From Desulfopila sp. IMCC35008 (GTDB lineage: Bacteria > Desulfobacterota > Desulfobulbia > Desulfobulbales > Desulfocapsaceae), in NCBI RefSeq assembly GCF_010646885.2, contig NZ_CP050700.1:5400001-5464000 (forward strand): 64,000 bases of DNA. The letters are read 5' to 3'. Position 1 is the stretch's first letter. Every line of letters begins with the position of its first letter. The position numbers and the translations under genes were made by a program. The notes below the pieces were generated by a model. The model saw only the letters and a list, made by a program, of their open reading frames with translations, made no database searches and was not told the DNA's origin. Below are positions 51,608 to 60,942 of this stretch, in pieces.

Positions 51608-53284
51608 TTAGACGCCAGGGGTACCTTCAGTCAATGCTTCCGGCCAGCGTTTTTTCGCAACCTCGTCTGTTGAATAGTCCGGCAGAATGATCGGGGCGAC
51701 AGCCGGATTTTCAATCCCGGCCTCTTCCAGTTCTTTCTCGAACTTCACCACGTGGTCGAGACTCAAATCCTTCACCTCGACGCCACCGTTAACATATTTT
51801 GCAGCCCCAATACCGGCCCTTCGGCCAAAAGTTATGATGTCCTGCAGGCTGTTGCCCATCAGCCGGTTCTCACCATGGACACCACCGATAACCTCACCGG
51901 CACCGTACAATCCGGCCAGTTCAGTTTCTGAATCACCATTAACGTTGATACCACCGTTCTGGTAATGGAGTGTCGGGTAAACAAGCATCGGTTGCTTGCT
52001 GATATCGATTCCGTGACGCTCAAACTGAATAAACTTGGCGGGCAGTTCTTTACGAACAGAACCTGGCCCGTGCAGCTCCTCAATCATCGGGGAATCGAGC
52101 CAGAGACCAACACGCCCGGTAGGGGTCATGATGCCCTTGCCCTTTTCCATCGCCTCCTGGATCAACTCTGCAGATTCAACATCACGCGGCTCAAGCGGGA
52201 AGCAGAACTGCTCACCGTCAACATTTAAGACGTGGGCACCAAGGCCACGTACCTTTTCGGTAATCAACAGGCCAACGTTTTGCTCCGGATACGCAACACC
52301 TGTCGGATGATACTGGGTGGAGTGCAGTGACTTATTGCCAATACCTGCGCGATATGCCATCACAACACCGTCCATGGTTGCACCGTAATGATTTGTCGTA
52401 GCAAACCCTTTTACGTGAAGACGGCCGAAACCACCAGTGGCCATGACCACAGCCTTGGCCTTGACCACGGAAAATTCCTTGGTTTCCATATTGAACAATA
52501 TGGCACCGGCACATTTACCGTCACTATCGAGCAATAACTCAATCGCCGGACTGAACTCAAGCACCGTGATTTTATCCGCCCGGTTCCTGGCCTCATCCCG
52601 TACCACCCGCATGATCTCTGCACCGGTCATATCGCCGGATGACTGCAGCCTCTTGCGTGATGATCCACCACAGTGACGAACAACGGTCCGACCATCTTCA
52701 TACTTGTTAAACATCATGCCCAGGCTCTCAAGCCAGGCAATGGAAAGAGGTGCATCCTTGGCTAACGCTGCGACCAGGTCACGCTGGTTGGTGAAATGGC
52801 CACCACCAATCGTGTCGAGAAAATGATAATAAGGAGAATCACACTCCTGGGTCGCCGCCTGGATGCCGCCTTCCGCCATGATAGTGTTGGAGTCGCCGTG
52901 GCGCAGCTTATTTGCGACTATTACATCACAGCCCCCATCTGCTGCCATAATGGCCGCAGAGGTACCTGCGCCGCCGCCGCCGATGACCAGTACATCAGTC
53001 TCATGATCAATCTTCTTCAGATCAACCAGTCCAGGACGCACAATAGATTTCGACTCAAGTAATCGTGCTACACCTTCCTGAAAAACGTCGCCCTTATTAG
53101 GTCCGACCTTTACTTTCAGCTTGGCGTCCTCCTGGTAATCCGGATGATGCTTCCCTAATACCACATCTCTCTCTGCCATTGAGAGGGCAGGATAATGCTC
53201 GCCTCTCTTGGCCATCGCGACACGCTCGGGGCGGGTTGCCTCAACTCTTTTTATCAGTTCCTGTAATTCCGGTGTATATCCCAT
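51608..53284 (-). CDS. Fumarate reductase/succinate dehydrogenase-type flavoprotein (TfrA-like)
   Basis: 558 residues. After an unusual 90-residue N-terminal segment comes the FAD-binding VLVIGGGGAGTSAAIMAADGG, then HGDSNTIMAEGGIQAA, TQYHPTGVAYPEQ (active-site HPTG), LHYQNGGINVNGD and GEVIGGVHGENRLMGNSL, all typical of the FrdA/SdhA/TfrA family. It would interconvert fumarate and succinate or a close analogue. AGGAG precedes the ATG. It is last of four genes after HdrC-, HdrB- and iron-sulfur proteins; there is no membrane anchor, favouring a soluble complex like methanogen thiol:fumarate reductase. Confidence 0.9.
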   Translation of the reverse strand: MGYTPELQELIKRVEATRPERVAMAKRGEHYPALSMAERDVVLGKHHPDYQEDAKLKVKVGPNKGDVFQEGVARLLESKSIVRPGLVDLKKIDHETDVLVIGGGGAGTSAAIMAADGGCDVIVANKLRHGDSNTIMAEGGIQAATQECDSPYYHFLDTIGGGHFTNQRDLVAALAKDAPLSIAWLESLGMMFNKYEDGRTVVRHCGGSSRKRLQSSGDMTGAEIMRVVRDEARNRADKITVLEFSPAIELLLDSDGKCAGAILFNMETKEFSVVKAKAVVMATGGFGRLHVKGFATTNHYGATMDGVVMAYRAGIGNKSLHSTQYHPTGVAYPEQNVGLLITEKVRGLGAHVLNVDGEQFCFPLEPRDVESAELIQEAMEKGKGIMTPTGRVGLWLDSPMIEELHGPGSVRKELPAKFIQFERHGIDISKQPMLVYPTLHYQNGGINVNGDSETELAGLYGAGEVIGGVHGENRLMGNSLQDIITFGRRAGIGAAKYVNGGVEVKDLSLDHVVKFEKELEEAGIENPAVAPIILPDYSTDEVAKKRWPEALTEGTPGV

Positions 53285-53313
53285 GATAATCTCCTGGATT
53301 AGTTATGCCCGCA

Positions 53314-54099
53314 TTATAAATGGCTTGTATCCTGAGGCATCCAGGTTCCCGCCTCTGCCATATCCGGCTCGCGCTCCCTCTCGACATACCTCTTTTCAAG
53401 ATCTTCCTTCGACATTCCGCTCATTTTATCGAGCATCGGATCATACTTTCCGCCTTCGATTTCACCGACCCTGTTTTTCAGGTGTTCGGCCTGCGGCTGG
53501 ATAAATCGGGCAAACACCCTGCGGGCCAACTGGGCGATATGATATTGAGGTATTTCACCCATACACCTGCTGGCGCAGAGTCCGCACTGGATACAGTCAA
53601 AGGACATTCGCGCTGCTTTTTCAATATCTCCCTGTTTGAGGGCAGAGATATAGCCGAGGACATCGACATCCATGGGACATGCCTTGGAACAGAGATTACA
53701 GGCGACACAGCGGAACAGCTCAGGGTACAAGGCATGAATCGCATCCGCCAGGCCGTTCATTTCCTCTAGACTGTAATCGGCACGGTTGGCCGGGAAAAAC
53801 GGGATCTGGGCAAGATACATATCCGGCTCAACCACCGTCTGGCAGGCAAGCCCGAAATGCAGTTTATAGTCGCCCGCCATCCGGTACACTGTAGGACAGG
53901 CACCACAGATACCACCGCGACAACCGGCACCGCGCAGGAAACGAAAACCCGCAAACTCCATCGCCTTCATGATGGTCAGCGTCTCCGGCACCTCATACTG
54001 CTTGCCCATGACATAAATAGGGATGGTCTTGGCGCCCTCCGGTAAGATTGCCCGGTCCCCTGTAGCTACTTTGGGTGTTGTTGCACTTGTTTCACACAT
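53314..54099 (-). CDS. Iron-sulfur subunit, [2Fe-2S] plus two [4Fe-4S] (SdhB/TfrB N-terminal type)
   Basis: 261 residues. The [2Fe-2S] ligands are in GCRGGICGACPTVY with a later Cys in GLACQT. Two [4Fe-4S] motifs follow: CVACNLCSKACPMDV and CIQCGLCASRCMGE. A charged C-terminal tail (about 60 residues) has no motif. Usual SdhB has one [3Fe-4S] site; two full CxxCxxCxxxC motifs resemble the N-terminal half of TfrB instead. It lies between the HdrB-like and flavoprotein genes and should pass electrons between them. Confidence 0.88.
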   Translation of the reverse strand: MCETSATTPKVATGDRAILPEGAKTIPIYVMGKQYEVPETLTIMKAMEFAGFRFLRGAGCRGGICGACPTVYRMAGDYKLHFGLACQTVVEPDMYLAQIPFFPANRADYSLEEMNGLADAIHALYPELFRCVACNLCSKACPMDVDVLGYISALKQGDIEKAARMSFDCIQCGLCASRCMGEIPQYHIAQLARRVFARFIQPQAEHLKNRVGEIEGGKYDPMLDKMSGMSKEDLEKRYVEREREPDMAEAGTWMPQDTSHL

Positions 54100-54146
54100 G
54101 GTTTATCTCCATTCACTCATAAGATCTATGCTCGCCTTGCCAAACC

Positions 54147-55031
54147 TTAGGCAGCGACCAGACATTTTTTCTCTTGCAGTAATTCCAGACTCTGGCTGTC
54201 ATTTAGCTCAAAGTGACAAACCTCCTGTTCAAGACCGAGGGCCACCGCCAGTAACTGGGTGAAGTAGTAGGTAGGCACGGTCTTTTCGATAGCGCCCTTC
54301 TCCATCATCTGCTTTTGCTGCTTACCAAGGTTATACTCACATAATGGGCAACTGGTAGCCAATGCCTCTATCCCACTCTCGGAGGCACTGTTTAAAACAG
54401 TTGCGGCAGCCTGGTTCTCACCCGGGGCCACCCCGAGCACCTGGTACGAGCCGCAGCACTTGTCCGCAGCCGTAAAGGGTACAACCTCCGCCCCCAGGGC
54501 TTCGAACAGCTTCGTCATCAGCTCAAAACTGCCGAAAGGCTCAATTCCAACATCGGCAGGCCGCTGCAGTGTACACCCGTAATAGGTACCTACCTGCAGG
54601 TCGCTGAGCGGTTGCTTCACCGCTTCCTTTATTTTATCCCACCCCACCTGCTCGGCAAGAAAGGTGAGGTAGTGCACAACCTCGACCTCGCCCGCATAAT
54701 CAATTTCGTCATCCATAAACCGATTGATGGTATCGCGTTTTTCCTCATCTTCGCGCATCAATTGATTCGCCCTGGCCAGGGTGTTGTAACACATGGCACA
54801 GAGGGTCACGAGCTTATCAGCTCCTTTTTCTTTTGCCCTGATAAGGTTGCGTACCGGCCCCACCTGATGAATCAGGTCATCGGCCGTAAGTGAATAAACA
54901 GCTCCGCAACAGTTCCAGCGGTCAATCTCCTCAACCTCGACACCCAGCGTCTCCAAAGAGGCAATCGCCGCCTTATCCAGATTCCTGGCTTTGGTTTTAA
55001 GGGTGCATCCTGGATAATAACTAATCTTCAT
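54147..55031 (-). CDS. HdrB-like protein with two complete CCG domains
   Basis: 294 residues. The first CCG domain is YPGCTLKTKA..WNCCGAVY..LCAMCYNTL; the second is YYGCTLQRPA..DKCCGSYQ..SCPLCEYNL. These CX(n)CCX(n)CXXC motifs hold the noncubane [4Fe-4S] clusters that reduce disulfides in heterodisulfide reductase and serve as SdhE in some succinate dehydrogenases. It begins eight bases after the HdrC-like gene. It may give the complex a thiol/disulfide or quinone-side electron input. Confidence 0.92.
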   Translation of the reverse strand: MKISYYPGCTLKTKARNLDKAAIASLETLGVEVEEIDRWNCCGAVYSLTADDLIHQVGPVRNLIRAKEKGADKLVTLCAMCYNTLARANQLMREDEEKRDTINRFMDDEIDYAGEVEVVHYLTFLAEQVGWDKIKEAVKQPLSDLQVGTYYGCTLQRPADVGIEPFGSFELMTKLFEALGAEVVPFTAADKCCGSYQVLGVAPGENQAAATVLNSASESGIEALATSCPLCEYNLGKQQKQMMEKGAIEKTVPTYYFTQLLAVALGLEQEVCHFELNDSQSLELLQEKKCLVAA

Positions 55032-55039
55032 TGCTCTCC

Positions 55040-55447
55040 CTAGCTGGTCAATTTTCTAAATCCGGCAACCAAAGCGATCTGCGGCAGTTCCGCAATTGTT
55101 TCGGCTGACATTTCCGAAGGCTCAATATGATTTTTCCCGGTACGCAGTGACAACTGCCGTAAGGCTTCCATCACCTTGGCGATATCGATACCCCTGGGGC
55201 ACTTGACCGTGCACGCATGGCACGACGCACACTTCCAGTAGGTGTTGATATCCTCAAGTTTGCTCTGCAACCCGAACTGCGCCAAATGCATAACCTTGCG
55301 GGGGCTAAACTCCATTTCTGCAGCCATAGGGCACATACCGGTGCAGGTAGCGCACTGCATACAGACTTTGACGTTTTCCCCACTCAGCTCATTCAGCTTC
55401 CTGATCGACTCCGGTGAAAGAGCCCCTGCATTCATCTTCAATGTCAT
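55040..55447 (-). CDS. HdrC-like iron-sulfur protein
   Basis: 135 residues with two [4Fe-4S] motifs, CMQCATCTGMCPMA and CASCHACTVKCPRG, and helical flanks, as in HdrC. GGAAGAGAG lies before the ATG at 55447; an in-frame ATG 123 bases upstream is rejected because it lacks a site and conserved sequence. It is first of four genes (HdrC-HdrB-FeS-FAD) with short gaps of 8, 47 and 29 bases. Confidence 0.9.
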   Translation of the reverse strand: MTLKMNAGALSPESIRKLNELSGENVKVCMQCATCTGMCPMAAEMEFSPRKVMHLAQFGLQSKLEDINTYWKCASCHACTVKCPRGIDIAKVMEALRQLSLRTGKNHIEPSEMSAETIAELPQIALVAGFRKLTS

Positions 55448-56033
55448 GTTCACTCTCTTCCTGGAAACTGTAAATTTGCGGTCGACTTGACAGCCGACAC
55501 ACATTTGCCTCCAACAGGACAACCATTGAGGAAGAGCCCGGGAGACAGTTCTGTCTAAACAATAGACCATTCAATGTAACATTATTACCAGATAGCACAA
55601 CACAAATCAACATGCTTTTAATCATGTATTTTCAATGTGATAAACTATTACACTGAATGAGGGCTCATTTGGGTCAGGGTCAACTTGCCACTTTCGCGAA
55701 ACGTTGTTAATTTGTTTTCACTGCAAGATACCGCCTCTCCCTCATAACCACAAATGCAGAAAGGGCCTCGATATCCCAATGTTTTTACAAAAAAATACAA
55801 ATGAGACACTTCTGTTTTCAGATAATGACAGATCTTGTCAGCAGAAGCAGAGCAAGAACAGGGATATGTGGTCCAATCAGAATCGGAACACAATTATTGG
55901 ACGGGGATACGAACAATATGCATGACAACATCCCTCTGTAAATGAAAATATGACGATCCATGCTGTCTTCCGGAGGCACCAATGCGACGTAGTCCAGCAC
56001 CTTTACGCCTAATTATTTTTTGGGGAGGGGCAA
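55448..56033. other. Upstream region of the HdrC-HdrB operon
   Basis: About 590 bases with promoter space for the minus-strand operon. Only short frames without ribosome sites are visible. Confidence 0.45.
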
Positions 56034-56062
56034 ACAAAAAAAGCCCGGCAGAAATACCGGGC
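56034..56062 (-). terminator. Intrinsic terminator after the VKOR-thioredoxin gene
   Basis: GCCCGG (56043-56048) pairs with CCGGGC (56057-56062); on the minus strand it is followed by seven T. Confidence 0.85.
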
Positions 56063-56100
56063 GTCTGATTGGTGAGGATACCGGGTGGTACGATAAAAAA

Positions 56101-57129
56101 TTACTGCTGCGCGTCCTCTCCCTGTTCTAAGGGGTCACAGTCGACCTCCACTCCGCAACTTTCATCCTGGACCGGTTCCGGTTGGGAGTAGTAGGAAGAA
56201 ACATCAGATGTGGTCTGAACACTCATCTCATTCTGCCCATAATCGGACGGGACTGGTGCAGAAAGATTTTCTCCGGCTTTTGGGTAACAGTTATCCTCAA
56301 GGTATGAGAGAATCGTGCTCTTCCCTTTACGCACCGCCACCTCATTCTCACTCTTGACCATCAGGACCGGTATCTCACTTATCCCCAGATTTTTCAGAAA
56401 GCTCTTATTTATCTCGGGAGAGTAACTACCGGACAATACCGAACCAGCTACGCCAATCGACTCAACCTCGCTGACCGGGTTGAAATTTACGGAACAGGTA
56501 AAACTCTCGTCAATGGTCGCAATGACATCTTCACAATGGGGGCAGGTGGCAGAAAAAAACAGGAAAAGCCTATCATCAGCTGTCTCCCGGTGCAGGCGGG
56601 CATATGTCCCATCAGTAAGATCCGTCTTGTCAGCTTGAGTGGCGGGGGTAAATTCCAGGGCTGAAAAAGCCAGTACCACGGAGGCAAACATAACCAGGCC
56701 GACAAAAAGCTGACGAAGTCCGACAAAGAGATTTAAAAGCACTATTGTGCCAAGGATAATCAAGCAATAGGAACAAAAAACCTGGGCAATGTAGTGCTGG
56801 AATGAGACCAGCACACCCTCAGCGGCCAACCCGGCCGTGAGTAGCAACCTGCCGCTTTTTAACCAGAACTTCGATCCGTTCCTGCCATTATAAAAACAGC
56901 AGAGCAGGATAAGAAAATATAAACAGCCGGCAAGATTGAAGACAAGAGGCGGCACCCTGGTCAGGCTTTCGACAATCTCGCACCCATCGTTGAGACAAAG
57001 GATGTCACCACTCAAGACGATCAGTCCTGCCTGGACCGCTGTCCCGATAACACCAAGGAAAGAAAGTAGAATAACAAAGCTGATTGCCCAGGGAACAGGC
57101 TCGTATTTTTTGTATGATTGTTGCAGCAT
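56101..57129 (-). CDS. VKOR-family membrane protein fused to a thioredoxin-like domain
   Basis: 342 residues. Five or so membrane helices form a vitamin K epoxide reductase homologue with the loop Cys pair in LCLNDGCEIVE and the quinone-proximal CSYC. A periplasmic thioredoxin-like domain follows with FFSATCPHCEDV, then a 70-residue acidic tail with Cys in DESCGVEVDCDPLE. Such fusions oxidise or isomerise disulfides of exported proteins and pass electrons to quinone. The C-terminal Cys pair could be an extra disulfide. No Shine-Dalgarno is obvious. It stands alone. Confidence 0.92.
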   Translation of the reverse strand: MLQQSYKKYEPVPWAISFVILLSFLGVIGTAVQAGLIVLSGDILCLNDGCEIVESLTRVPPLVFNLAGCLYFLILLCCFYNGRNGSKFWLKSGRLLLTAGLAAEGVLVSFQHYIAQVFCSYCLIILGTIVLLNLFVGLRQLFVGLVMFASVVLAFSALEFTPATQADKTDLTDGTYARLHRETADDRLFLFFSATCPHCEDVIATIDESFTCSVNFNPVSEVESIGVAGSVLSGSYSPEINKSFLKNLGISEIPVLMVKSENEVAVRKGKSTILSYLEDNCYPKAGENLSAPVPSDYGQNEMSVQTTSDVSSYYSQPEPVQDESCGVEVDCDPLEQGEDAQQ

Positions 57130-57448
57130 AGCTAGATATTACAGCATGAATAAATAGTGACTTAATAGTGACTTGGCTTTCAACAGGTTCGGCTCGGGTA
57201 ACAACCAGGCAATTGTACCCATTTCAAGGATATTTGCACATAAAAAACAAGGAGACATTTTCCTTCAATAAGCTAAGGCGCAGATGATATAATGAATATA
57301 CGGAGGGAACTACTACAGGGATTTACGGCATACTGTCTTACGTTCGCGGCGTACTGCAACCGATCCACACCAGGAAACCTAGAAGGGGCAGACTATCAGG
57401 ACTGTGCGATTACTATTCAGGGTTTCCAAAAGATGAAGGAGGAACTCC
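57130..57448. other. Divergent gap upstream of the universal stress protein gene
   Basis: 319 bases. A perfect -10-like TATAAT lies at 57288-57293 with a poor -35, on the plus strand about 155 bases before the USP start. No gene is seen. Confidence 0.4.
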
Positions 57449-57892
57449 ATGGAAGATATCACTAAGATTGTGGTCCCGGTAGACCTGGAAAAACACACCA
57501 AGAAAGTTGTTGATTTTGCCATTTACATGGGAGGGAAAATCGACGCACACATCAGCCTCATCCACGTCACAGAATTCTATTCACCAGGTGACATGATGCT
57601 CGGTAGTCCATCGCTTGAGACCTTGAACAACGAACGGGTACAGCGGGCGGAAGAAACCATGAACAACCTGATAGAGGACAGCAGGAAGGCGTACAAAAAA
57701 ATAAGTGGTACAGTCATGAAAGGGGAAATCGTTGAGACCATCGTACGATTTGCAGCCGACGAAAAAGCGGGGTTGGTCATCATCGGCACCCATGGCGCCA
57801 AGGGGCTGGAAAAAATCCTTCTCGGCAGCGTTGCAGAACGGGTCCTGAAACGCGTTCACTGTCCAACCCTTACCATGAATCCTTATAAATGA
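57449..57892 (+). CDS. Universal stress protein (UspA family)
   Basis: 147 residues; the start TKIVVPVDLEKHTKKVVDFA and the ATP-binding motif GTHGAKGLEKILLGSVAE (G2xG9xGS) then RVLKRVHCPTL are diagnostic, so it should bind ATP. GGAGG lies before the ATG. The target is unknown. It stands alone. Confidence 0.95.
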   Translation: MEDITKIVVPVDLEKHTKKVVDFAIYMGGKIDAHISLIHVTEFYSPGDMMLGSPSLETLNNERVQRAEETMNNLIEDSRKAYKKISGTVMKGEIVETIVRFAADEKAGLVIIGTHGAKGLEKILLGSVAERVLKRVHCPTLTMNPYK

Positions 57893-57912
57893 TGCACCCA
57901 GCCACTACCCTT

Positions 57913-57938
57913 CCCGCCTGATTGCGGATTCAGGCGGG
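57913..57938. terminator. Bidirectional hairpin between convergent genes
   Basis: CCCGCCTGA pairs with TCAGGCGGG around an 8-nt loop, between the USP gene and the end of the GGDEF gene. Confidence 0.6.
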
Positions 57939-57950
57939 AGCAGGACTCTT

Positions 57951-59414
57951 TTACCCTGCAACTGTGCAATTCCCCCCTCGCTCCTTACACTTGTAGAGGG
58001 CTTTATCCGCTCGCTGAAGCAGTGCATCCAACTCTTCCTGGCCCCTGAATTCAGCGAGACCGCATGATGCGGTCACCCGAAATCGCGGATCATTATCGCC
58101 TGCCTTCTCCGGCCAGTCAATATTCGCCACACAAGCGAGGATGCGTTCCGACATTTGAAATGCATCCTCAACTCCGGAGGCCACCAGGAGGGCAAATTCA
58201 TCTCCACCCCAACGGGCAAAGGTGTCGGTCGGCCTTATCACTTCCTTAATCTCGGTAGCTATTGTTCTCAAGACACAATCCCCTTCCACGTGGCCCAGTA
58301 CATCATTGACCTCCTTAAAGCCGTCCAGGTCAATAAGAAGAAGGCAAAAACACCTGCCGTCCCTTGAATGATGATACACCTCTCGCATAAACTGTTTTTC
58401 AAGCTTTCGCCTGTTGGCCAGACCGGTCAACTCATCTGTATCAATGAGTTCGTCGACTCTTCGCTGATAATAATTCAAGGTAGCCAGGGTCAGCAGAATT
58501 ATAAATATCGTGGCACACAAACCGATACCTATTGAACGAAGAAAATTCATCCGAGCGGTTTTAAGCGATGCGGTTTCATTATGCTCAACAAAAAGATACC
58601 AATCCATCTTTTCAATGTAACGGACATTGAGCAAAATCCTGTCACCGTCAATTTCATATTCAGAGTTCTCATACCCGGCGGACCGTGACACGATATCCTC
58701 AGCGAACTCACCAAGCCCTTCCATCTCCGCAATCTTCATAGAATCAATCAAGGCCCTGTCCTCGTGCACCTGGATAACACCGTCGGCGTCCGCAAGATAC
58801 ACTTTACGATTGAACGTTTCCTGATAACTGCCCACCAGCCTGGAAAGACTCTCCACCTTTACCCCAACTCCCGTCACTCCCAGCAACCGCCCCTCATTAT
58901 CAACCACCCGGTAATTTACAAATATCGTCAGGGTGTTATCAGCCGCCTCATCACTATCTACATCAAGGTCGTACTCCTTACCGGAAGCAAGAAATCGATA
59001 ATACCAGACATCATGTTCATCAATGGGAGTGATCTGCTTGTGCAAACCTTTAAAATGATAATAGTTTGAGGTCAGGGAAGAGATGAAAAATGCTGAGAAA
59101 AAGTCATACTTTTCACTTATTTCCAGAAGGTACTTCTGTACCTTGGCAATATCCTGCTCGCCATCCATCACCCAGTCCTTGAGAAAAGTATCGAGAGCCA
59201 TACTCGAGGCCACAAGGATCGGTCGCACCAGCTCTGCAGACAATTCTGAATAGATGTTGTCCATGGTCAGCGGCAGATCGGTCTGCAGGATTTCTTGATG
59301 CACCGCGTTCCTGGTAAGTCGGTAGTTAAGAACAGAGCTGCCGATAAAAGCTATGGCCAGAATAACTGCCAGGGCCACCAGCAATCTGCCGCGAGGATTT
59401 GTCTTTATCATCAA
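57951..59414 (-). CDS. Diguanylate cyclase with periplasmic Cache-type sensor
   Basis: 487 residues: an N-terminal membrane helix (LLVALAVILAIAFIGSSVL), a periplasmic domain (about 30-290) with dCache features (YDFFSAFFISSLTSNYY, DEHDVWYYRFLASG, GVKVESLSRLVGSYQ), a second membrane helix, and a GGDEF domain: TDELTGLANRRKLEK, LLIDLDGFKEVNDVLGHVEGD, WGGDEFALLVA. RPTD five residues before GGDEF is an intact I-site. It makes cyclic di-GMP in response to an external small molecule. Confidence 0.94.
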   Translation of the reverse strand: MMIKTNPRGRLLVALAVILAIAFIGSSVLNYRLTRNAVHQEILQTDLPLTMDNIYSELSAELVRPILVASSMALDTFLKDWVMDGEQDIAKVQKYLLEISEKYDFFSAFFISSLTSNYYHFKGLHKQITPIDEHDVWYYRFLASGKEYDLDVDSDEAADNTLTIFVNYRVVDNEGRLLGVTGVGVKVESLSRLVGSYQETFNRKVYLADADGVIQVHEDRALIDSMKIAEMEGLGEFAEDIVSRSAGYENSEYEIDGDRILLNVRYIEKMDWYLFVEHNETASLKTARMNFLRSIGIGLCATIFIILLTLATLNYYQRRVDELIDTDELTGLANRRKLEKQFMREVYHHSRDGRCFCLLLIDLDGFKEVNDVLGHVEGDCVLRTIATEIKEVIRPTDTFARWGGDEFALLVASGVEDAFQMSERILACVANIDWPEKAGDNDPRFRVTASCGLAEFRGQEELDALLQRADKALYKCKERGGNCTVAG

Positions 59415-59652
59415 TTATCTTTTAAAATGGAGTGAGAGTTCAGGGTGCGAACCACAATTTTCCAGTTTTTACAAGCATCCATAGCATGAAAATGAATGTC
59501 AAGGAATAAGAAGGCCATAAGATTGTTATAGTTGATAACTTGAAACTGTCACCATACCACTTATCCTATTTCACAGATCAGATATATTTTTGGGGAATAG
59601 TATGCAGTTGTCTCAACTCTCATAATCATACAACACCAAGACAGGGAGCGAT

Positions 59653-60942
59653 ATGACATTAAAGCAGAATATAATAATGACCGGCCTGGTACTTGGCTGG
59701 ATGTTGTCTGCAGATGTCCTTGTCAAACTCGGCAACGGCATCGCCCAGAACAGGACCCTTTTTCTTTTGTCCATGGCCTTTTGTGCCCTGCTCACCGGCA
59801 TAGCCGCCTCTGTTATCCACCACCCCCTGCTACGAAACAACGGAACCGGTGACAACGTTGGGGTGCTGGTTCAGGGGGCTGGCCGACTACCTGCCATGAC
59901 CCTGACGCTTGCTTCCCGAACATTACTCATGCTCTTGTTGCCGACCGGATTACTGGTTTCTGCCGGCTTTGCCTTTAATGAGATATTCGTCTACTGGTTT
60001 CCCAATTTCGGTTTCAGTTTTATCCTGCTGGCCCTGATAGCCGGATTGCACCTGCTTGGTAAAAATGTTGCCAGGGCCGCACAGCCCCTGTTCATAGGAA
60101 CAGCCGTTCTCTGCCTGGTAATCCTTACTCTTGCCGGCCTTTCGAGTTCTCCGGATCAGGCTCCTCTGTCGGTCGATACCGGTTTTCAATTTTCCGGAGC
60201 AGGACTCGTCGGCTGCCTGTTGCTTTTCCTGGGAGTTGATTACATCGCGCCCTCCGGCTACCAGAATTCCCGAGTCCCTGCTTTTGCAGGCTTGTTCCTT
60301 GCACTTCTGCTGTTCCTGTTCTGGTCCATGGTCTCACTCCAGCATGTACCTGCAGACCGCCTGCAGGATTCAACCATACCCCATCTTATTGCCGCACGTA
60401 ACATACTCGGCCAGCCAGGTAGATTCCTGATGGGCACCCTCATCATCAGTTCCACCTGTGGGCTGGTCAATATGCTCTTCCATCTCACCAGCGAAGGTTT
60501 TGCAGCATTGGCGGGTCGCCGCCTGTTACCGGGCCATCCTCCCGGGAATTTGAGGCGCAGGATTTATATAGTTGTTTTTACCATTCTTATAGGCGGGCTG
60601 ATGATGAGCGGTCTGGCAGGAGACGACAAACTGGAGGCCTTTATCCGGGCCGCCCTTTTGCTATGGCTCGTCCTTACCGGTCTCCAATGTTTTGCAGCCA
60701 GTCGTATCCTGAACGAAGTCCATAACAGTTCACCCGTCACAGGATTAATCACCAGTTTTATAATAGCAGTTGCCGCTGTTGTGATACTAGCAGCAGACCC
60801 CCAGAGGGAAACGATTCTAGCCCTGCTCGCCATCACCATTGGTGGTATCGGGTTGGTCTCTGCCTATTGGCTTACCAAGACACCGGTCGTTGAGATCGTT
60901 CCCATCCACAACCAAAAAAAACGTAATGGAGGTTCCACATGA
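59653..60942 (+). CDS. APC-fold membrane permease, probable amino acid/organic solute transporter
   Basis: 429 residues, eleven or twelve hydrophobic helices. The first helix LVLGWMLSADVLVKLGNGIA and LIAGLHLLGKNVARAAQPLF fit the LeuT/APC fold loosely; there is no clear substrate motif and the subfamily is not recognised. GGGAG precedes the ATG. It overlaps the exported Sec-rhodanese gene by four bases (ATGA), so the two are cotranscribed and translationally coupled. A sulfur- or selenium-related substrate is a guess from this pairing only. Confidence 0.6.
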   Translation: MTLKQNIIMTGLVLGWMLSADVLVKLGNGIAQNRTLFLLSMAFCALLTGIAASVIHHPLLRNNGTGDNVGVLVQGAGRLPAMTLTLASRTLLMLLLPTGLLVSAGFAFNEIFVYWFPNFGFSFILLALIAGLHLLGKNVARAAQPLFIGTAVLCLVILTLAGLSSSPDQAPLSVDTGFQFSGAGLVGCLLLFLGVDYIAPSGYQNSRVPAFAGLFLALLLFLFWSMVSLQHVPADRLQDSTIPHLIAARNILGQPGRFLMGTLIISSTCGLVNMLFHLTSEGFAALAGRRLLPGHPPGNLRRRIYIVVFTILIGGLMMSGLAGDDKLEAFIRAALLLWLVLTGLQCFAASRILNEVHNSSPVTGLITSFIIAVAAVVILAADPQRETILALLAITIGGIGLVSAYWLTKTPVVEIVPIHNQKKRNGGST

